From Microlunatus soli (GTDB taxonomy: Bacteria > Actinomycetota > Actinomycetes > Propionibacteriales > Propionibacteriaceae), in NCBI RefSeq assembly GCF_900105385.1, contig NZ_LT629772.1, forward strand, positions 6,138,001 through 6,202,000: a DNA stretch of 64,000 nucleotides, written 5' to 3'. The translations under genes and the position numbers were made by a program. The first letter of the stretch is position 1. The number at the start of each line of letters is the position of its first letter. The notes below the pieces were generated by a model that made no database searches, was not told where the DNA came from, and worked only from the letters and a program-made list of their open reading frames with translations. Positions 1 to 8,834 of this stretch are shown in pieces.

Positions 1-1
1 C

Positions 2-919
2 GCGATGATCCGTGATCTGGTCAAGGCGCTGAAGGTCTCCGACGCCCGGATGGAGCAGGGCTCGGTCCGTTGCGACGCCAACGTCAGCCTGCGACCGATC
101 GGCCGCGAGGAGTACGGGCTGCGGACCGAGACCAAGAACGTCAACTCGCTGCGCAGCATCGAACGGGCACTGACCTATGAGATCACCCGGCAGGCCGCGC
201 TGCTGGACTCCGGGCAGCGGGTGCACCAGGAGACCCGGCACTTCGCCGAGGAGTCCGGCACCACCAGCCCCGGCCGCAGCAAGGAGCAGGCCGAGGACTA
301 CCGCTACTTCCCCGAGCCCGACCTGGTGCCGGTGGCACCGAGCCGGGAATGGGTGGAGGAGTTGCGGGGCACGCTGCCGGAGCAGCCGGCCCTGCGCCGC
401 AAGCGGCTGACGGCCGAGTGGGGCTTCTCTGAGCTGGAGATGCGTGACGTGATCAGTGCCGGAGCGCTGGACCTGATCGAGGCGACCGTGGTCGCCGGGT
501 CGGCGGCACAGCCGGCCCGTAAGTGGTGGATGGGTGAGCTGTCCCGCAAGGCCAACGACACCGGGGTGGAGCTGGAGGACGTCGCGATGACGCCGGTCCA
601 GGTCGCCGAGCTGCAGGGCCTGGTCGAGGCGAAGACGATCAACGACAAGCTGGCCCGGCAGGTGATCGAAGGCGTACTGGCCGGTGAGGGCGATCCGAAG
701 GCGGTCGTCGAGGCCAGGGGACTGGCCGTGGTGTCCGACGACGGCGCGCTCAGCGAGGCTGTCGACACCGCGATCGAGGCCAACCCGGACATCGCCGACA
801 AGATCAGGTCCGGCAAGGTGCAGGCCGCCGGTGCCCTGATCGGTGCGGTGATGAAGGCGATGCGCGGCCAAGCTGACGCGGGCCGGGTCCGCGAGTTGAT
901 CTTGGAGAAGCTGGGCTGA
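2..919 (+). CDS. gatB: Asp/Glu-tRNA amidotransferase subunit B, 3' part
   Basis: This is the C-terminal part (about 305 residues) of GatB, which with GatA and GatC converts Glu-tRNA(Gln) and Asp-tRNA(Asn) to the Gln and Asn forms. The reading frame is open from the first bases, so the gene starts upstream of the window. Visible are the end of the GatB catalytic cradle ([22 protein letters not shown], then the [11 protein letters not shown] stretch) and, from about residue 150, the helical YqeY-like tail that grips tRNA. The end is complete and matches family size. The next gene starts 16 bases later on the same strand. Confidence 0.97.
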   Translation, partial: AMIRDLVKALKVSDARMEQGSVRCDANVSLRPIGREEYGLRTETKNVNSLRSIERALTYEITRQAALLDSGQRVHQETRHFAEESGTTSPGRSKEQAEDYRYFPEPDLVPVAPSREWVEELRGTLPEQPALRRKRLTAEWGFSELEMRDVISAGALDLIEATVVAGSAAQPARKWWMGELSRKANDTGVELEDVAMTPVQVAELQGLVEAKTINDKLARQVIEGVLAGEGDPKAVVEARGLAVVSDDGALSEAVDTAIEANPDIADKIRSGKVQAAGALIGAVMKAMRGQADAGRVRELILEKLG

Positions 920-935
920 CCGGCCCACGTTGATC

Positions 936-2087
936 ATGGGACCGCTGGACGGGGTCCGGGTGCTGGAGTTGCCGGCACTCGGGCCGGTGCCGTTCGCGGG
1001 CATGATGTTGGCCGATCTCGGTGCGTCGGTGATCAAGGTCGACCGGCCAGCCGACGCGCACGCCGGCCTGGAATATCCACCCGGTCCACTGGAACGCGGC
1101 CGACGGTCGATGGGTATTGATCTTCGGACCACCGCCGGCGCCGACCTCGCACTCCGGCTGGTCGAGCGTTCAGACGTGTTGATCGAGGGCTTCCGACCGG
1201 GTGTCGCCGAACGCCTCGGGATCGGCCCGGACCTCGCGCTGGAACGCAACCCGGCGCTGGTGTACGGCCGGATGACCGGCTGGGGACAGGACGGGCCGCT
1301 CGCCCAGCGGGCCGGCCACGACATCAGCTATCTGGCGCTCAGCGGGGCGCTGCACGGGATCGGTGAGCATGATCGCCGCCCGATGCCACCGGTCAACTAT
1401 CTGGCCGACTTCGGCGGCGGCGCGATGATGATCATCACCGGCATCCTGGCGGCCCTGCTGCACGCCCGGGCCACCGGCGAGGGGCAGGTCGTCGACGCCG
1501 CGATGACCGACGGCGCGGCCTACCTGACCACCATGACCCGGCAGTTCGCCGGTACCGGGCACTGGGTCGACGAACGCGAACGCAACCTGCTCGACGGCGG
1601 CGCACCCAACTACCGCTGCTATCGGACCGCCGACGACAAGTACGTCGCCGTCGGGGCGCTGGAACCGAAATTCTGGGCCGAATTGGTGCACACCCTCGGC
1701 GCCGATGTCGCAGACGTGCCGGATCCGTTCGACCACGACCAGTGGGAGGCGTGTGCCGAGTGGCTCTCGGCGATCCTGCTGACCAGGTCGCGGGACGAGT
1801 GGGCTGCGATCTTCGCCGACACCGACAGTTGCGTGACCCCGGTGCTGACGCTGGCCGAGGCACCCGACCACGCCCACAACCGCGTCCGCCGGAGCTTCGT
1901 CGAGGTCGACGACGTCACCGTAGCCGCGCCGGTGCCGCGGTTCTCCGCAACTCCGACCGAGCCTGGTCGGGTGAGCACACCGGGTGGTGACACCGACAGC
2001 ATCCTGGACGAGTTCGGGTGCGACGCCGACGAACGGGCCGCTCTGCGGTCGGCCGGTGTCATCGGAGCGTACGACGTCGATCCGTAG
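936..2087 (+). CDS. CaiB/BaiF family CoA transferase (alpha-methylacyl-CoA racemase-like)
   Basis: This is a 383-residue family III CoA-transferase fold protein. The N-terminus (MGPLDGVRVLELPALGPVPF, then LGASVIKVDRP) is typical of the family. His128 (AGHDISYLALSG) and Asp158 (YLADFGGGAM) occupy the places of the catalytic His and Asp of alpha-methylacyl-CoA racemases, so it may epimerise 2-methyl-branched acyl-CoAs; a true CoA transferase is the alternative. I chose ATG 936; a TTG at 930 would add two residues. It follows gatB closely and may be read with it, although no functional link is obvious. Confidence 0.9.
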   Translation: MGPLDGVRVLELPALGPVPFAGMMLADLGASVIKVDRPADAHAGLEYPPGPLERGRRSMGIDLRTTAGADLALRLVERSDVLIEGFRPGVAERLGIGPDLALERNPALVYGRMTGWGQDGPLAQRAGHDISYLALSGALHGIGEHDRRPMPPVNYLADFGGGAMMIITGILAALLHARATGEGQVVDAAMTDGAAYLTTMTRQFAGTGHWVDERERNLLDGGAPNYRCYRTADDKYVAVGALEPKFWAELVHTLGADVADVPDPFDHDQWEACAEWLSAILLTRSRDEWAAIFADTDSCVTPVLTLAEAPDHAHNRVRRSFVEVDDVTVAAPVPRFSATPTEPGRVSTPGGDTDSILDEFGCDADERAALRSAGVIGAYDVDP

Positions 2088-2114
2088 GACCCCGAGAAGC
2101 CCGGGACCTGCTCA

Positions 2115-2155
2115 TGCGTCGTGAATGTCCCACATTTAAGTAGTACATTTGCGGT
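2115..2155 (+). promoter_or_regulatory. Candidate promoter/operator of the toxin-antitoxin pair
   Basis: A short A+T-rich patch in a G+C-rich setting lies directly upstream of the antitoxin start. The word ACATTT occurs twice, 13 bases apart, on either side of AAGTAGT. VapB-type antitoxins usually bind repeated sites over their own promoter, so this is the natural place for autoregulation. No clear -35/-10 pair can be assigned by eye. Confidence 0.3.
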
Positions 2156-2464
2156 ATGTCCGATACACCGACGGTCTCGATCCGCGAGCTCTCACATGAG
2201 ACCTCCGGAACTCTTCGTCGAGTGAAGGCCGGTGAAACGATCGAGATCACCGAGCGCGGCCGAGTGATCGGGCGCATCGTCCCCGTCGGAGCGGCGCAGA
2301 GCCGTCGGGAGCAGTTGATAGCTGCCGGGCGCCTGTCCGCGGGAAACCGCGACCATCGCGCCCTGTTCGCCGCAATCGACCATCGGCTGTCGACTGAGCC
2401 GATCGACCAGGCGAGCTCAGGTACGAAAGCCGTGCTCGACATGCGCGACGACGAACGTTACTGA
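2156..2464 (+). CDS. Phd/YefM (VapB-type) antitoxin
   Basis: This is a 102-residue antitoxin of the Phd/YefM fold. The N-terminal half is typical: VSIRELSHETSGTLRRVKAG, then EITERGRVIGRIVPV, the beta-strand and helix that form the DNA-binding dimer. The C-terminal half is the variable, charged part that would wrap and block the toxin. The PIN-domain gene begins 22 bases after its stop, the usual antitoxin-toxin order. It should neutralise that RNase and repress the shared promoter. Confidence 0.88.
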   Translation: MSDTPTVSIRELSHETSGTLRRVKAGETIEITERGRVIGRIVPVGAAQSRREQLIAAGRLSAGNRDHRALFAAIDHRLSTEPIDQASSGTKAVLDMRDDERY

Positions 2465-2486
2465 CCTCAAGACGTCGGGTTGAGCC

Positions 2487-2885
2487 GTGCTCTATTTCGA
2501 TACGTCCGCCTTGATGAAGCTCTGTCGGGTCGAGCCGGAGTCTGCCGACTTGAGGCGGTGGTTGGCGACCCAGCCCGGCGACTGGTTCACTTCGGCGCTA
2601 ACTGAGGTCGAGTTGTGTCGTGCATTGGCTCGTTCGGATCCGGCTGCGTTGCCCCGTGCGGCGCAGGTGCTCGGCGACTGTGCGATCTTTGACATCGACG
2701 ACGAGATCCGTCAGCAGGCCGCGTCCCTTCGGCCGGTCGGTCTTAGGTCGCTCGATGCGATTCACCTGGCGACCGCGTTGGAGGTGGCATCAGATCTGGC
2801 TGGCTGCTTGACCTATGACCTGCGGCTCGCTGAGGCCGCAAATGCGGCTGGGCTGACCGTCCGAAGCCCCGGGTCGGCCGGCTGA
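2487..2885 (+). CDS. vapC: PIN-domain RNase toxin (VapC-type)
   Basis: This is a 132-residue PIN-domain protein, the usual VapC length, starting at GTG 2487. The acidic residues that hold Mg2+ in this family are visible: Asp5 (LYFDTSALMKL), Glu40 or Glu42 (TEVELCRAL), Asp90 (LRSLDAIHLATAL) and Asp111 (LTYDLRL). VapC toxins cleave tRNA or rRNA when released from the antitoxin. All active-site positions are intact, so the toxin looks functional. The RNA target cannot be read from the sequence. It converges on the antiporter gene, whose stop lies directly beside its own. Confidence 0.9.
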   Translation: MLYFDTSALMKLCRVEPESADLRRWLATQPGDWFTSALTEVELCRALARSDPAALPRAAQVLGDCAIFDIDDEIRQQAASLRPVGLRSLDAIHLATALEVASDLAGCLTYDLRLAEAANAAGLTVRSPGSAG

Positions 2886-4016
2886 TCAGACGACGAAGAA
2901 TGCGGCCGCGATGATCAAATAGGTCGCACACAGCACGACACCCCACCAGCGGCTCACCCGACGTGCCAGCAGCATCGCGCCGGGGACCAGCACGGCCACC
3001 GCCATCGCGACGATCTCGGCCGGGCGAAAGGCCAACGGCAGTGGGTTGAACGCCAGAGACAGCAGCGCGATCACCGGAATCACCATGGTGGCGACCTGGG
3101 CGCTGGAGCTGAAAGCGATCTCCGCCGACAGCGCGAGTTTGCCGCGGAAGGCCAGGATCACCGCGCCGCCGTGTTCGGTGGCGTTGCCCGCCAGCGCCAC
3201 CAGCACCGCGGCGACGAAGAACTGGCTCCACCCGACCGATGAGGCGAAGTCCTGGATGGACTCGGTCAACACCTCCGACACCACAACGGTGCCCAGCGTG
3301 ACCAGTCCGAGAACGGTCAGCGAGACCGGCAGCGACCAGCCGCCCGATTCCTCGGCTGCAGCCGAATCCTGCCGAGCATCGCGCTCGGTGCGCTGCTGCT
3401 GATGGGCCCGCCGCTGCCGGAGCACCGACACGACGGTGACCGCGGCGTAGGTCGCCACCAACACCGCACAGACCACGACGGACCAGGCCGACATCGGCGC
3501 CGGCTCGGCCCCGGCGGAGCCCCAATACAGCTGCGCAGGACCGATCAGCAGCACCAGCCCGAACAGCACCAGCCCGAGCCACGCCGCACACGATCGTCGC
3601 TGGATCCGTCCGTGCCGGCCGAACAGCGCCGACATCCCCATCACCAGCAACAGATTGCTGACGATGCTGCCTGTCAGCGTGCCCCGGACGACGTCGAACA
3701 GGCCGCGGTGGACCGAGAACAGGGCGATGATCAACTCGGGTGCGTTGCCGAAGCTGGCGTTCAGCAGTCCGGCGATACCGGGGCCGAGATGCTCGCTGGC
3801 GTGGTCGGTCGCCTCGCCGATCAGGAACGCCAACGGCACCAGCGCGGCGACGCTGACGCAGAACAGCAGCACATCGCTGGCAGCGGTGAACTGGAGTCCG
3901 AAGTCGATCGGGACCAGCACGAGTCCCAGGTAGGGAAGGTGACGCGGCCGCAGCCGCCGGCTGCCGACCTGCTGCAGGACGGCGTGATCAGCTCGGGGCA
4001 GGTTGTCCGATCGCAC
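2886..4016 (-). CDS. Ca2+/H+ antiporter, CaCA superfamily
   Basis: This is a 376-residue integral membrane exchanger of the CAX/ChaA type that expels Ca2+ or another cation in exchange for protons. Both signature alpha repeats are present: GNAPELIIALFSV in the first half and AGNATEHGGAVILAF in the second, each with the acidic residue that binds the cation. Many hydrophobic segments (about ten or eleven) run through the protein, and a basic, acid-containing loop (RQRRAHQQQRTERDARQ) separates the two halves, as is common. It lies 13 bases downstream of the TIGR03085-type gene on the same strand, so the two may be co-transcribed. Confidence 0.92.
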   Translation of the reverse strand: MRSDNLPRADHAVLQQVGSRRLRPRHLPYLGLVLVPIDFGLQFTAASDVLLFCVSVAALVPLAFLIGEATDHASEHLGPGIAGLLNASFGNAPELIIALFSVHRGLFDVVRGTLTGSIVSNLLLVMGMSALFGRHGRIQRRSCAAWLGLVLFGLVLLIGPAQLYWGSAGAEPAPMSAWSVVVCAVLVATYAAVTVVSVLRQRRAHQQQRTERDARQDSAAAEESGGWSLPVSLTVLGLVTLGTVVVSEVLTESIQDFASSVGWSQFFVAAVLVALAGNATEHGGAVILAFRGKLALSAEIAFSSSAQVATMVIPVIALLSLAFNPLPLAFRPAEIVAMAVAVLVPGAMLLARRVSRWWGVVLCATYLIIAAAFFVV

Positions 4017-4029
4017 GCGCGGACTGCCG

Positions 4030-4701
4030 TCAGACCGACAGGTCGGTGGTCAGCAGGGCGTCGATGGCGTCCTGTTCGCCGACCAGTTTGACGTCGGCGA
4101 CCCCGGTACGGCCGTTGGCGAAGATCACCAGTTCGCTCGGTTTGCCGACGACGGTGACGATCCTGGTGCCGTTCTGCGCCCTGATCGTCTCCGGCTCGCC
4201 GTCGGAGTCGCCGTCACCGGACCCGGCCAGCGGGGTGCGTTCCAGGACGACGCCGACCGGTGCGCGTCGGAAGAAGGCACGGCCCAGCAGCTTGAGCCGT
4301 CGCCACATCCAGTCCTCGACCTCGTCGCCGAGATCGCGCGGACCGGCCGGATGATCACCGGCCCGCCGGACGTCCTCGTGGTGGATGAAGAACTCGGTGG
4401 TGTTGGCGGGTTCGTCGACGCCCGGAAAGGAGAACACGGAGAAACGCGCTGGCCCGTTGCCGACCCGTTCGACCAGCTCGGCATAGGACCACCGGGACTT
4501 CGCCTCGGCCATCCGCCGTTCGGTCAGGCCGGCGAGCGGCTTGGCCAGGATCCCCGGCGCACCGACCGGGTCGGTCTCCCGGATCCACAGATGAGCGGCA
4601 AGATCATGGGTGGTCCAATCGCCGCACAGCGTCGGGGCGTCGGGACCGACCTCGGAGAGCAACTCGCACAACCCGGCGCGCTCATCCTTGGCAAAAGTCA
4701 T
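4030..4701 (-). CDS. TIGR03085-type DinB-fold protein (mycothiol maleylpyruvate isomerase superfamily)
   Basis: This is a 223-residue protein beginning MTFAKDERAGLCELLSEVGPDAPTLCGDWTTHDLAAHL, which matches the actinobacterial TIGR03085 family. Members have the four-helix DinB fold found in mycothiol-dependent enzymes, with a metal site formed by conserved His residues (DLAAHLWIRE and FFIHHEDVRRA here). The actual reaction is not established for this subfamily. I chose the ATG at 4701 because family similarity begins there; the longer open frame to 4758 has no support. It is divergent from hisI. Confidence 0.82.
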   Translation of the reverse strand: MTFAKDERAGLCELLSEVGPDAPTLCGDWTTHDLAAHLWIRETDPVGAPGILAKPLAGLTERRMAEAKSRWSYAELVERVGNGPARFSVFSFPGVDEPANTTEFFIHHEDVRRAGDHPAGPRDLGDEVEDWMWRRLKLLGRAFFRRAPVGVVLERTPLAGSGDGDSDGEPETIRAQNGTRIVTVVGKPSELVIFANGRTGVADVKLVGEQDAIDALLTTDLSV

Positions 4702-4850
4702 AATCGCAGATGCTAGCGAACCACTCAGTCGCTCGGCCCACTGCGGCCCGCACGGCACACCCGCCCGCTGCGTTGCACTTCCCTCACGGGCCCGGCTCGC
4801 TCGTCAGGGACGGCTGCAGGTGTGCTGCCGGGATGGGGGAGAATGGCGCG
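4702..4850. other. Divergent intergenic region before hisI
   Basis: This 149-base gap lies between divergent genes and should hold the promoters of hisI-trp and of the TIGR03085-type gene. A purine-rich GGGGGAGAA sits about seven bases before the chosen GTG of hisI and is a good ribosome binding site. I see no Trp-rich leader peptide, T-box or terminator-antiterminator pair. Confidence 0.4.
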
Positions 4851-5255
4851 GTGAGCGCAGTCGATACTGTCGGGCCCGTGAACGGACTCGACCCGCAGAT
4901 CGCCGATCTGCTGAAGCGGGACGCCGACGGACTGGTGACGGCCGTCGTCCAACAGCACGACACCGGCGAGGTGTTGATGGTCGGCTGGATGGACGACGAG
5001 GCGCTGCATCGCACCCTGACCAGTGGCCGGAGCACCTTCTGGTCCCGCAGCCGGCAGGAATACTGGGTGAAGGGGGAGACCAGCGGCAACCGGCAGTGGG
5101 TCCGCGAGGTCCGGTTGGACTGCGACGGCGACACCCTGCTGGTCAAGGTCGACCAGGAAGGACCGGCCTGCCACACCGGCACCCGGACCTGTTTCGACTC
5201 CCGGGTGTTGGATGTCGACGGCCTGCACAGCGAACAGAATGAGGACGCGCAGTGA
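4851..5255 (+). CDS. hisI: Phosphoribosyl-AMP cyclohydrolase
   Basis: HisI opens the adenine ring of phosphoribosyl-AMP, the third step of histidine synthesis. The 134-residue protein has the family core: [20 protein letters not shown], the [17 protein letters not shown] signature, [21 protein letters not shown] with the zinc and Mg ligands (Asp, Cys, Cys, His), and a Cys near the end of TGTRTCF. I used GTG 4851 because it follows a good ribosome binding site and drops a non-family extension; GTG 4878 is an alternative. Its stop overlaps the trpE start (GTGA), so histidine and tryptophan genes are translationally coupled here. That arrangement is common in actinobacteria. Confidence 0.95.
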   Translation: MSAVDTVGPVNGLDPQIADLLKRDADGLVTAVVQQHDTGEVLMVGWMDDEALHRTLTSGRSTFWSRSRQEYWVKGETSGNRQWVREVRLDCDGDTLLVKVDQEGPACHTGTRTCFDSRVLDVDGLHSEQNEDAQ

Positions 5256-6775
5256 CGATCACCTCAGACCGACCGACCAGCTCGGGGATGCAGCCCAGCC
5301 TGGACGGCTTCCGGGAGATGGCCCGGGATCGCCGCGTGGTGCCGGTCTACCGCCGACTGCTGGTCGACGCCGAGACTGCGGTCGGGCTGTACCTCAAGCT
5401 GGCCGCCAACCAGACCGGCAGCTATCTGTTGGAATCGGCCGAACACAACGGGGTCTGGGCGCGCTACTCCTTCATCGGTGTCCGTTCGGTCGCCACCCTG
5501 AGCGAACGGGACGGCCAGGCCCACTGGACCGGGCATCGACCGGTCGGCCTGCCGGACGGCGGTGACCCGGTCCGGGCTCTGCAGGAGACCCTGAAGCTGC
5601 TGCACACGCCGCGGATCGACGGGTTGCCGTCCTTCACCTCCGGGATGGTCGGCTATCTGTCCTACGACGCGGTCCGGCGGGTCGAGGTGCTGCCGGACAG
5701 CAACGTCGACGACCTGCAGATCCCCGAGCTCGGTTTCATGCTGGCCAGTGATCTGGCCGTCGTCGATCATGAGACCGGTGAGCTGTGGTTGATCGCCAAT
5801 GCGATCAACTACGACAACACCGACGAGCGCGTCGACGAGGCCTACGCCGACGCGGTCGCCCGGGTGCAGGCGATGGTCGAGGCGGTCGGCAAGCCGACCC
5901 CGCCGACCGCGGTCGCTGCCGATCGAGAGCACCGACTGCCGGTCCGGCGGCAGCGCAACGAGCAGGAGTACCAGGACTCCGTCCGGGCCGCGATCGAGGA
6001 GATCAAGGCCGGCGAGGCGTTCCAGATCGTGGTCAGCCAACGCTTCGAGGTGGAGACGTCGGCCGACGCGCTGGACGTCTACCGGGTGCTGCGGCTGACC
6101 AACCCGTCGCCGTACATGTATCTGCTGCGGATGGACGGCTTCGACATCGTCGGCTGCAGCCCGGAGGCACTGGTCACGGTGAAAGGCCGGACCGCACTGA
6201 CCCACCCGATCGCCGGATCCAAACCGCGCGGCGCCGACGACCGCGAGGACCAGGCGTTCGAGGCGGAGTTGCGGACCGACGAGAAGGAACGGGCCGAGCA
6301 CCTGATGCTGGTCGACCTCGGTCGCAATGACCTCGGCCGGGTCTGTACGCCGGGCAGCGTCGAGGTGATCGAATTCGCCGAGGTCCGGCGATACAGCCAC
6401 ATCATGCATCTGGAATCGACCGTGGTCGGTGAGATCGCCGACGATCGGAGCGCTCTGGACGTGATCCTGGCCGCGTTCCCGGCCGGCACCCTGTCCGGTG
6501 CGCCGAAGGTGCGGGCGATGCAGATCATCGACAAGCTGGAGGTCTCCAGGCGCGGACTGTACGGCGGCGTGGTCGGCTACCTCGACTTCGCCGGCGATGC
6601 CGACGCGGCGATCGCGATCCGGACCGCGGTGCTCCGCGACGGCGTCGCCTACGTCCAGGCCGGCGGCGGCATCGTGGCCGATTCGGTGCCGGCCTCGGAG
6701 GATCAGGAATCGCAGAACAAGGCCGCGGCCGTGATCCGGGCGGTGTCGGTCGCCGAGACGTTCGAGCACCTATGA
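5252..6775 (+). CDS. trpE: Anthranilate synthase component I
   Basis: TrpE makes anthranilate from chorismate with ammonia from the TrpG amidotransferase, which is not in this window. The 507-residue protein has the N-terminal allosteric domain with the LLES tryptophan-binding motif at residues 59-62. The C-terminal chorismate-binding domain includes [31 protein letters not shown] and [13 protein letters not shown]. Presence of LLES suggests normal feedback inhibition by tryptophan. It starts at GTG 5252, overlapping hisI by four bases, and heads the trp gene run. Confidence 0.97.
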   Translation: MTITSDRPTSSGMQPSLDGFREMARDRRVVPVYRRLLVDAETAVGLYLKLAANQTGSYLLESAEHNGVWARYSFIGVRSVATLSERDGQAHWTGHRPVGLPDGGDPVRALQETLKLLHTPRIDGLPSFTSGMVGYLSYDAVRRVEVLPDSNVDDLQIPELGFMLASDLAVVDHETGELWLIANAINYDNTDERVDEAYADAVARVQAMVEAVGKPTPPTAVAADREHRLPVRRQRNEQEYQDSVRAAIEEIKAGEAFQIVVSQRFEVETSADALDVYRVLRLTNPSPYMYLLRMDGFDIVGCSPEALVTVKGRTALTHPIAGSKPRGADDREDQAFEAELRTDEKERAEHLMLVDLGRNDLGRVCTPGSVEVIEFAEVRRYSHIMHLESTVVGEIADDRSALDVILAAFPAGTLSGAPKVRAMQIIDKLEVSRRGLYGGVVGYLDFAGDADAAIAIRTAVLRDGVAYVQAGGGIVADSVPASEDQESQNKAAAVIRAVSVAETFEHL

Positions 6776-6791
6776 CAGACGGCGAACACCT

Positions 6792-7418
6792 ATGACCGGC
6801 AGCCCTTCGTCCGACGCCACACCAGCACGGCCGAACAGCGACCGCAGCCGGGCCGTCGGCTTCGGGCTGCTGCTGGTCGGTGCGATCGCGGTCCTGGTCG
6901 GCGCATCGGTGCCGTGGTACGCCGCCACCGAGGCCGGTCGCAGAATGGCGACCTTCAACGGCACCGACGTCACCGGTGGCGTGGCGCAGGCCCTCGGCGT
7001 CGCAATCCTGGCCGGGGTGCTGCTGATGCTCGCGCTGCGGGTGACCGGCCGCCGGATCGTCGCCGGACTGATCGGGGTGATCGCGATCATCGGCGCGGTG
7101 ACGATGACCTTCCAGCGTCCGGGCCGCAGCGAGGTGCTGACCGAACTGCGCAAGCAGACCCTGGCCGACAGCTATCAGTTGACCATCGCCGGCGGCAACA
7201 TCTGCTACGCGGCCGGCTGTCTGGTGGTGCTGGCCGGCGTGGTCGTGGTGATCGCCAGGGCCCATCGATGGCCGCGCCGGGCCGACCGGTTCGACCGACG
7301 CGCGGCGGCGGCCCGCAGCGCGTTGCTGACCGACGACCCGGACGCCGAGATCGACACCGACGCCGTCTGGAAGTCCATCGACGCGGGCCAGGACCCGACC
7401 GTCGAGCCGCGATCCTGA
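6792..7418 (+). CDS. Trp-operon-associated membrane protein (TIGR02234/Trp_oprn_chp family)
   Basis: This is a 208-residue membrane protein found between trpE and trpC in many actinobacteria. Four hydrophobic segments are visible at about residues 21-40, 64-82, 89-107 and 135-155, with the family-like VPWYAA just after the first and a basic, then acidic, cytoplasmic tail. Its position in the operon suggests a role linked to tryptophan or to an aromatic intermediate, but the function is unknown. It starts at ATG 6792, 16 bases after trpE, so it is almost certainly co-transcribed. Confidence 0.88.
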   Translation: MTGSPSSDATPARPNSDRSRAVGFGLLLVGAIAVLVGASVPWYAATEAGRRMATFNGTDVTGGVAQALGVAILAGVLLMLALRVTGRRIVAGLIGVIAIIGAVTMTFQRPGRSEVLTELRKQTLADSYQLTIAGGNICYAAGCLVVLAGVVVVIARAHRWPRRADRFDRRAAAARSALLTDDPDAEIDTDAVWKSIDAGQDPTVEPRS

Positions 7419-7505
7419 CCGCTCGGCGACCCCGATTGGTGCTTGCCCTGCCGGTAGGGACACAATGACCCTGTAACCCCTGACGTGCCAGACGAGGTGG
7501 ATGTG

Positions 7506-7829
7506 ATGGCAGAGATCGCCCCGACCGAGACAACCGCGACCGACGCAGCACGGATCCCCGAGGCCGGTCGGACCGCCGCGGTGCGTCGTGATCCTGCCCT
7601 GCAGCCGCTCGATTCGCGGCCGCTGCGGCATGTCCACCACGGTCAGACGGGTGCCATGTGGACCGCCGTCACGCTGGTGTTCGTCGGATTCCTGGTCGGT
7701 GGGATCGCGATGCTGCTCGGCCCCAACTGGCCGCTCTTCGTGATCGGCGCGGTGCTCTGTGTGCTGGGCATCGCCGCCGGCCTGGTGATGCAGGCGCTCG
7801 GATTCGGACTCTACGAGAAGAAGAAATGA
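7506..7829 (+). CDS. Small two-helix membrane protein of the trp operon (HGxxPAAW-like)
   Basis: This is a 107-residue protein with a polar N-terminus and two transmembrane helices (about residues 52-72 and 74-96), ending in a KKK tail. Actinobacterial trp operons often carry a small protein with an HGxxPAAW motif at this place. Here the corresponding stretch reads HGQTGAMW, so the motif is degenerate. I chose ATG 7506, preceded by GACGAGGTGG; GTG 7485 would add seven residues. Function is unknown. A 27-codon frame overlaps its stop (ATGA). Confidence 0.75.
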   Translation: MAEIAPTETTATDAARIPEAGRTAAVRRDPALQPLDSRPLRHVHHGQTGAMWTAVTLVFVGFLVGGIAMLLGPNWPLFVIGAVLCVLGIAAGLVMQALGFGLYEKKK

Positions 7830-7909
7830 GTCGATCCCGGCACCAGCAGGTCAGCCGGCACGCAGACGCAGCACGAACAGCCCGAGACATCAGACAGCAC
7901 GGATCGTAG
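7826..7909 (+). CDS. Possible 27-residue overlapping ORF
   Basis: An ATGA overlap with the stop of the preceding gene opens a 27-codon frame ([19 protein letters not shown] and so on) rich in Arg, His, Ser and Ala. It ends 22 bases before trpC. Coupled translation is plausible from the overlap alone, but there is no family match I recognise and the composition is what G+C-rich noncoding DNA gives. Treat it as a weak candidate. Confidence 0.2.
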   Translation: MSRSRHQQVSRHADAARTARDIRQHGS

Positions 7910-7931
7910 GGAACAGGGAGTAGGAACGGTC

Positions 7932-8738
7932 ATGGGCGTACTCGACGACATCGTCGATGGTGTTCGGCAGGACCTTGCCGAACGCCAGGCCGCGGTCAGT
8001 CTGGACCGTCTGAAGGAACGTGTGCTGCATGTCGACCCGGCTCTGGATCCGCTGCCACGATTCCGCGAGTCCGGCGTCTCGGTGATCGCCGAGGTCAAGC
8101 GTTCCAGCCCCAGCAAGGGGGCGCTGGCCAACATCCCGGACCCGGCCGCTCTGGCATCGGCCTACGCCTCCGGCGGGGCAGCGGCGATCTCGGTGCTCAC
8201 CGAGCGGCGGCGGTTCGGCGGTTCGCTGGAGGACCTGGTCAACGTCCGGATGTCGGTCGACATCCCGGTGCTCCGCAAGGACTTCATCGTCACCGCGTAC
8301 CAGCTCTTCGAGGCGCGTGCCAACGGCGCCGATCTGGCGTTGCTGATCGTTGCCGCGTTGAGCGACTTCGAACTGGTGTCGTTGATCGAGCGGGCCGAGT
8401 CGATCGGACTGACCCCGCTGGTGGAGGCGCACACCGAGGAGGAGATCGCCCGAGCGGTCGATGCCGGCGCCAAGATCATCGGGGTGAACGCCCGCAATCT
8501 GCAGACCCTCGAGGTCGACCCGAACACCTTCGCCCGGCTGGCGCCGCGGATCCCGGACGGGATCGTCAAGATCGCCGAGTCCGGTGTCCGCGGTCCGCAC
8601 GACGTGATCGAGCTGGCCCGGCACGGAGCCGACGTGGTGCTGGTCGGCGAGGCTCTGGTCACCGGCCGCGACCCGCGGCTCGGCGTCGCCGATCTGGTCG
8701 CCGCGGGTGCGCACCCGGCGCTCGCCCACCGGGCCTGA
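7932..8738 (+). CDS. trpC: Indole-3-glycerol phosphate synthase
   Basis: TrpC closes the ring of carboxyphenylaminodeoxyribulose phosphate to give indole-3-glycerol phosphate. The 268-residue single-domain TIM barrel has the expected motifs: [13 protein letters not shown] (catalytic Glu and Lys), [18 protein letters not shown] (catalytic Lys), [13 protein letters not shown] and [11 protein letters not shown]. It is not fused to TrpF, and no separate trpF is in the window, so the preceding isomerase step probably falls to PriA at 61.8 kb. A GGGAACAGGGAGTAGG stretch precedes the ATG. Confidence 0.97.
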   Translation: MGVLDDIVDGVRQDLAERQAAVSLDRLKERVLHVDPALDPLPRFRESGVSVIAEVKRSSPSKGALANIPDPAALASAYASGGAAAISVLTERRRFGGSLEDLVNVRMSVDIPVLRKDFIVTAYQLFEARANGADLALLIVAALSDFELVSLIERAESIGLTPLVEAHTEEEIARAVDAGAKIIGVNARNLQTLEVDPNTFARLAPRIPDGIVKIAESGVRGPHDVIELARHGADVVLVGEALVTGRDPRLGVADLVAAGAHPALAHRA

Positions 8739-8834
8739 GGACTGCAGCCATGATCATGGTCGCCCTGCACGGTCGATGGTGAAGGTCAACGCAGCGTCGA
8801 ACCCCCACCATCCCCTTGCAGCTAAGGAATTCTG
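8739..8834 (+). other. trpC-trpB spacer
   Basis: This 96-base spacer has no supported gene. It ends in TAAGGAATTCTG just before the trpB ATG, a good ribosome binding site. A ten-codon frame with a single Trp codon (MIMVALHGRW) starts at 8750; one Trp codon and no visible terminator pair make attenuation unlikely. Confidence 0.35.

Noticed and set aside
8750-8782. Ten-codon frame MIMVALHGRW upstream of trpB, as a tryptophan attenuation leader
   Set aside because: Only one Trp codon, no paired terminator and antiterminator that I can see, and the gene before it (trpC) is in the same operon, so attenuation here would be odd.
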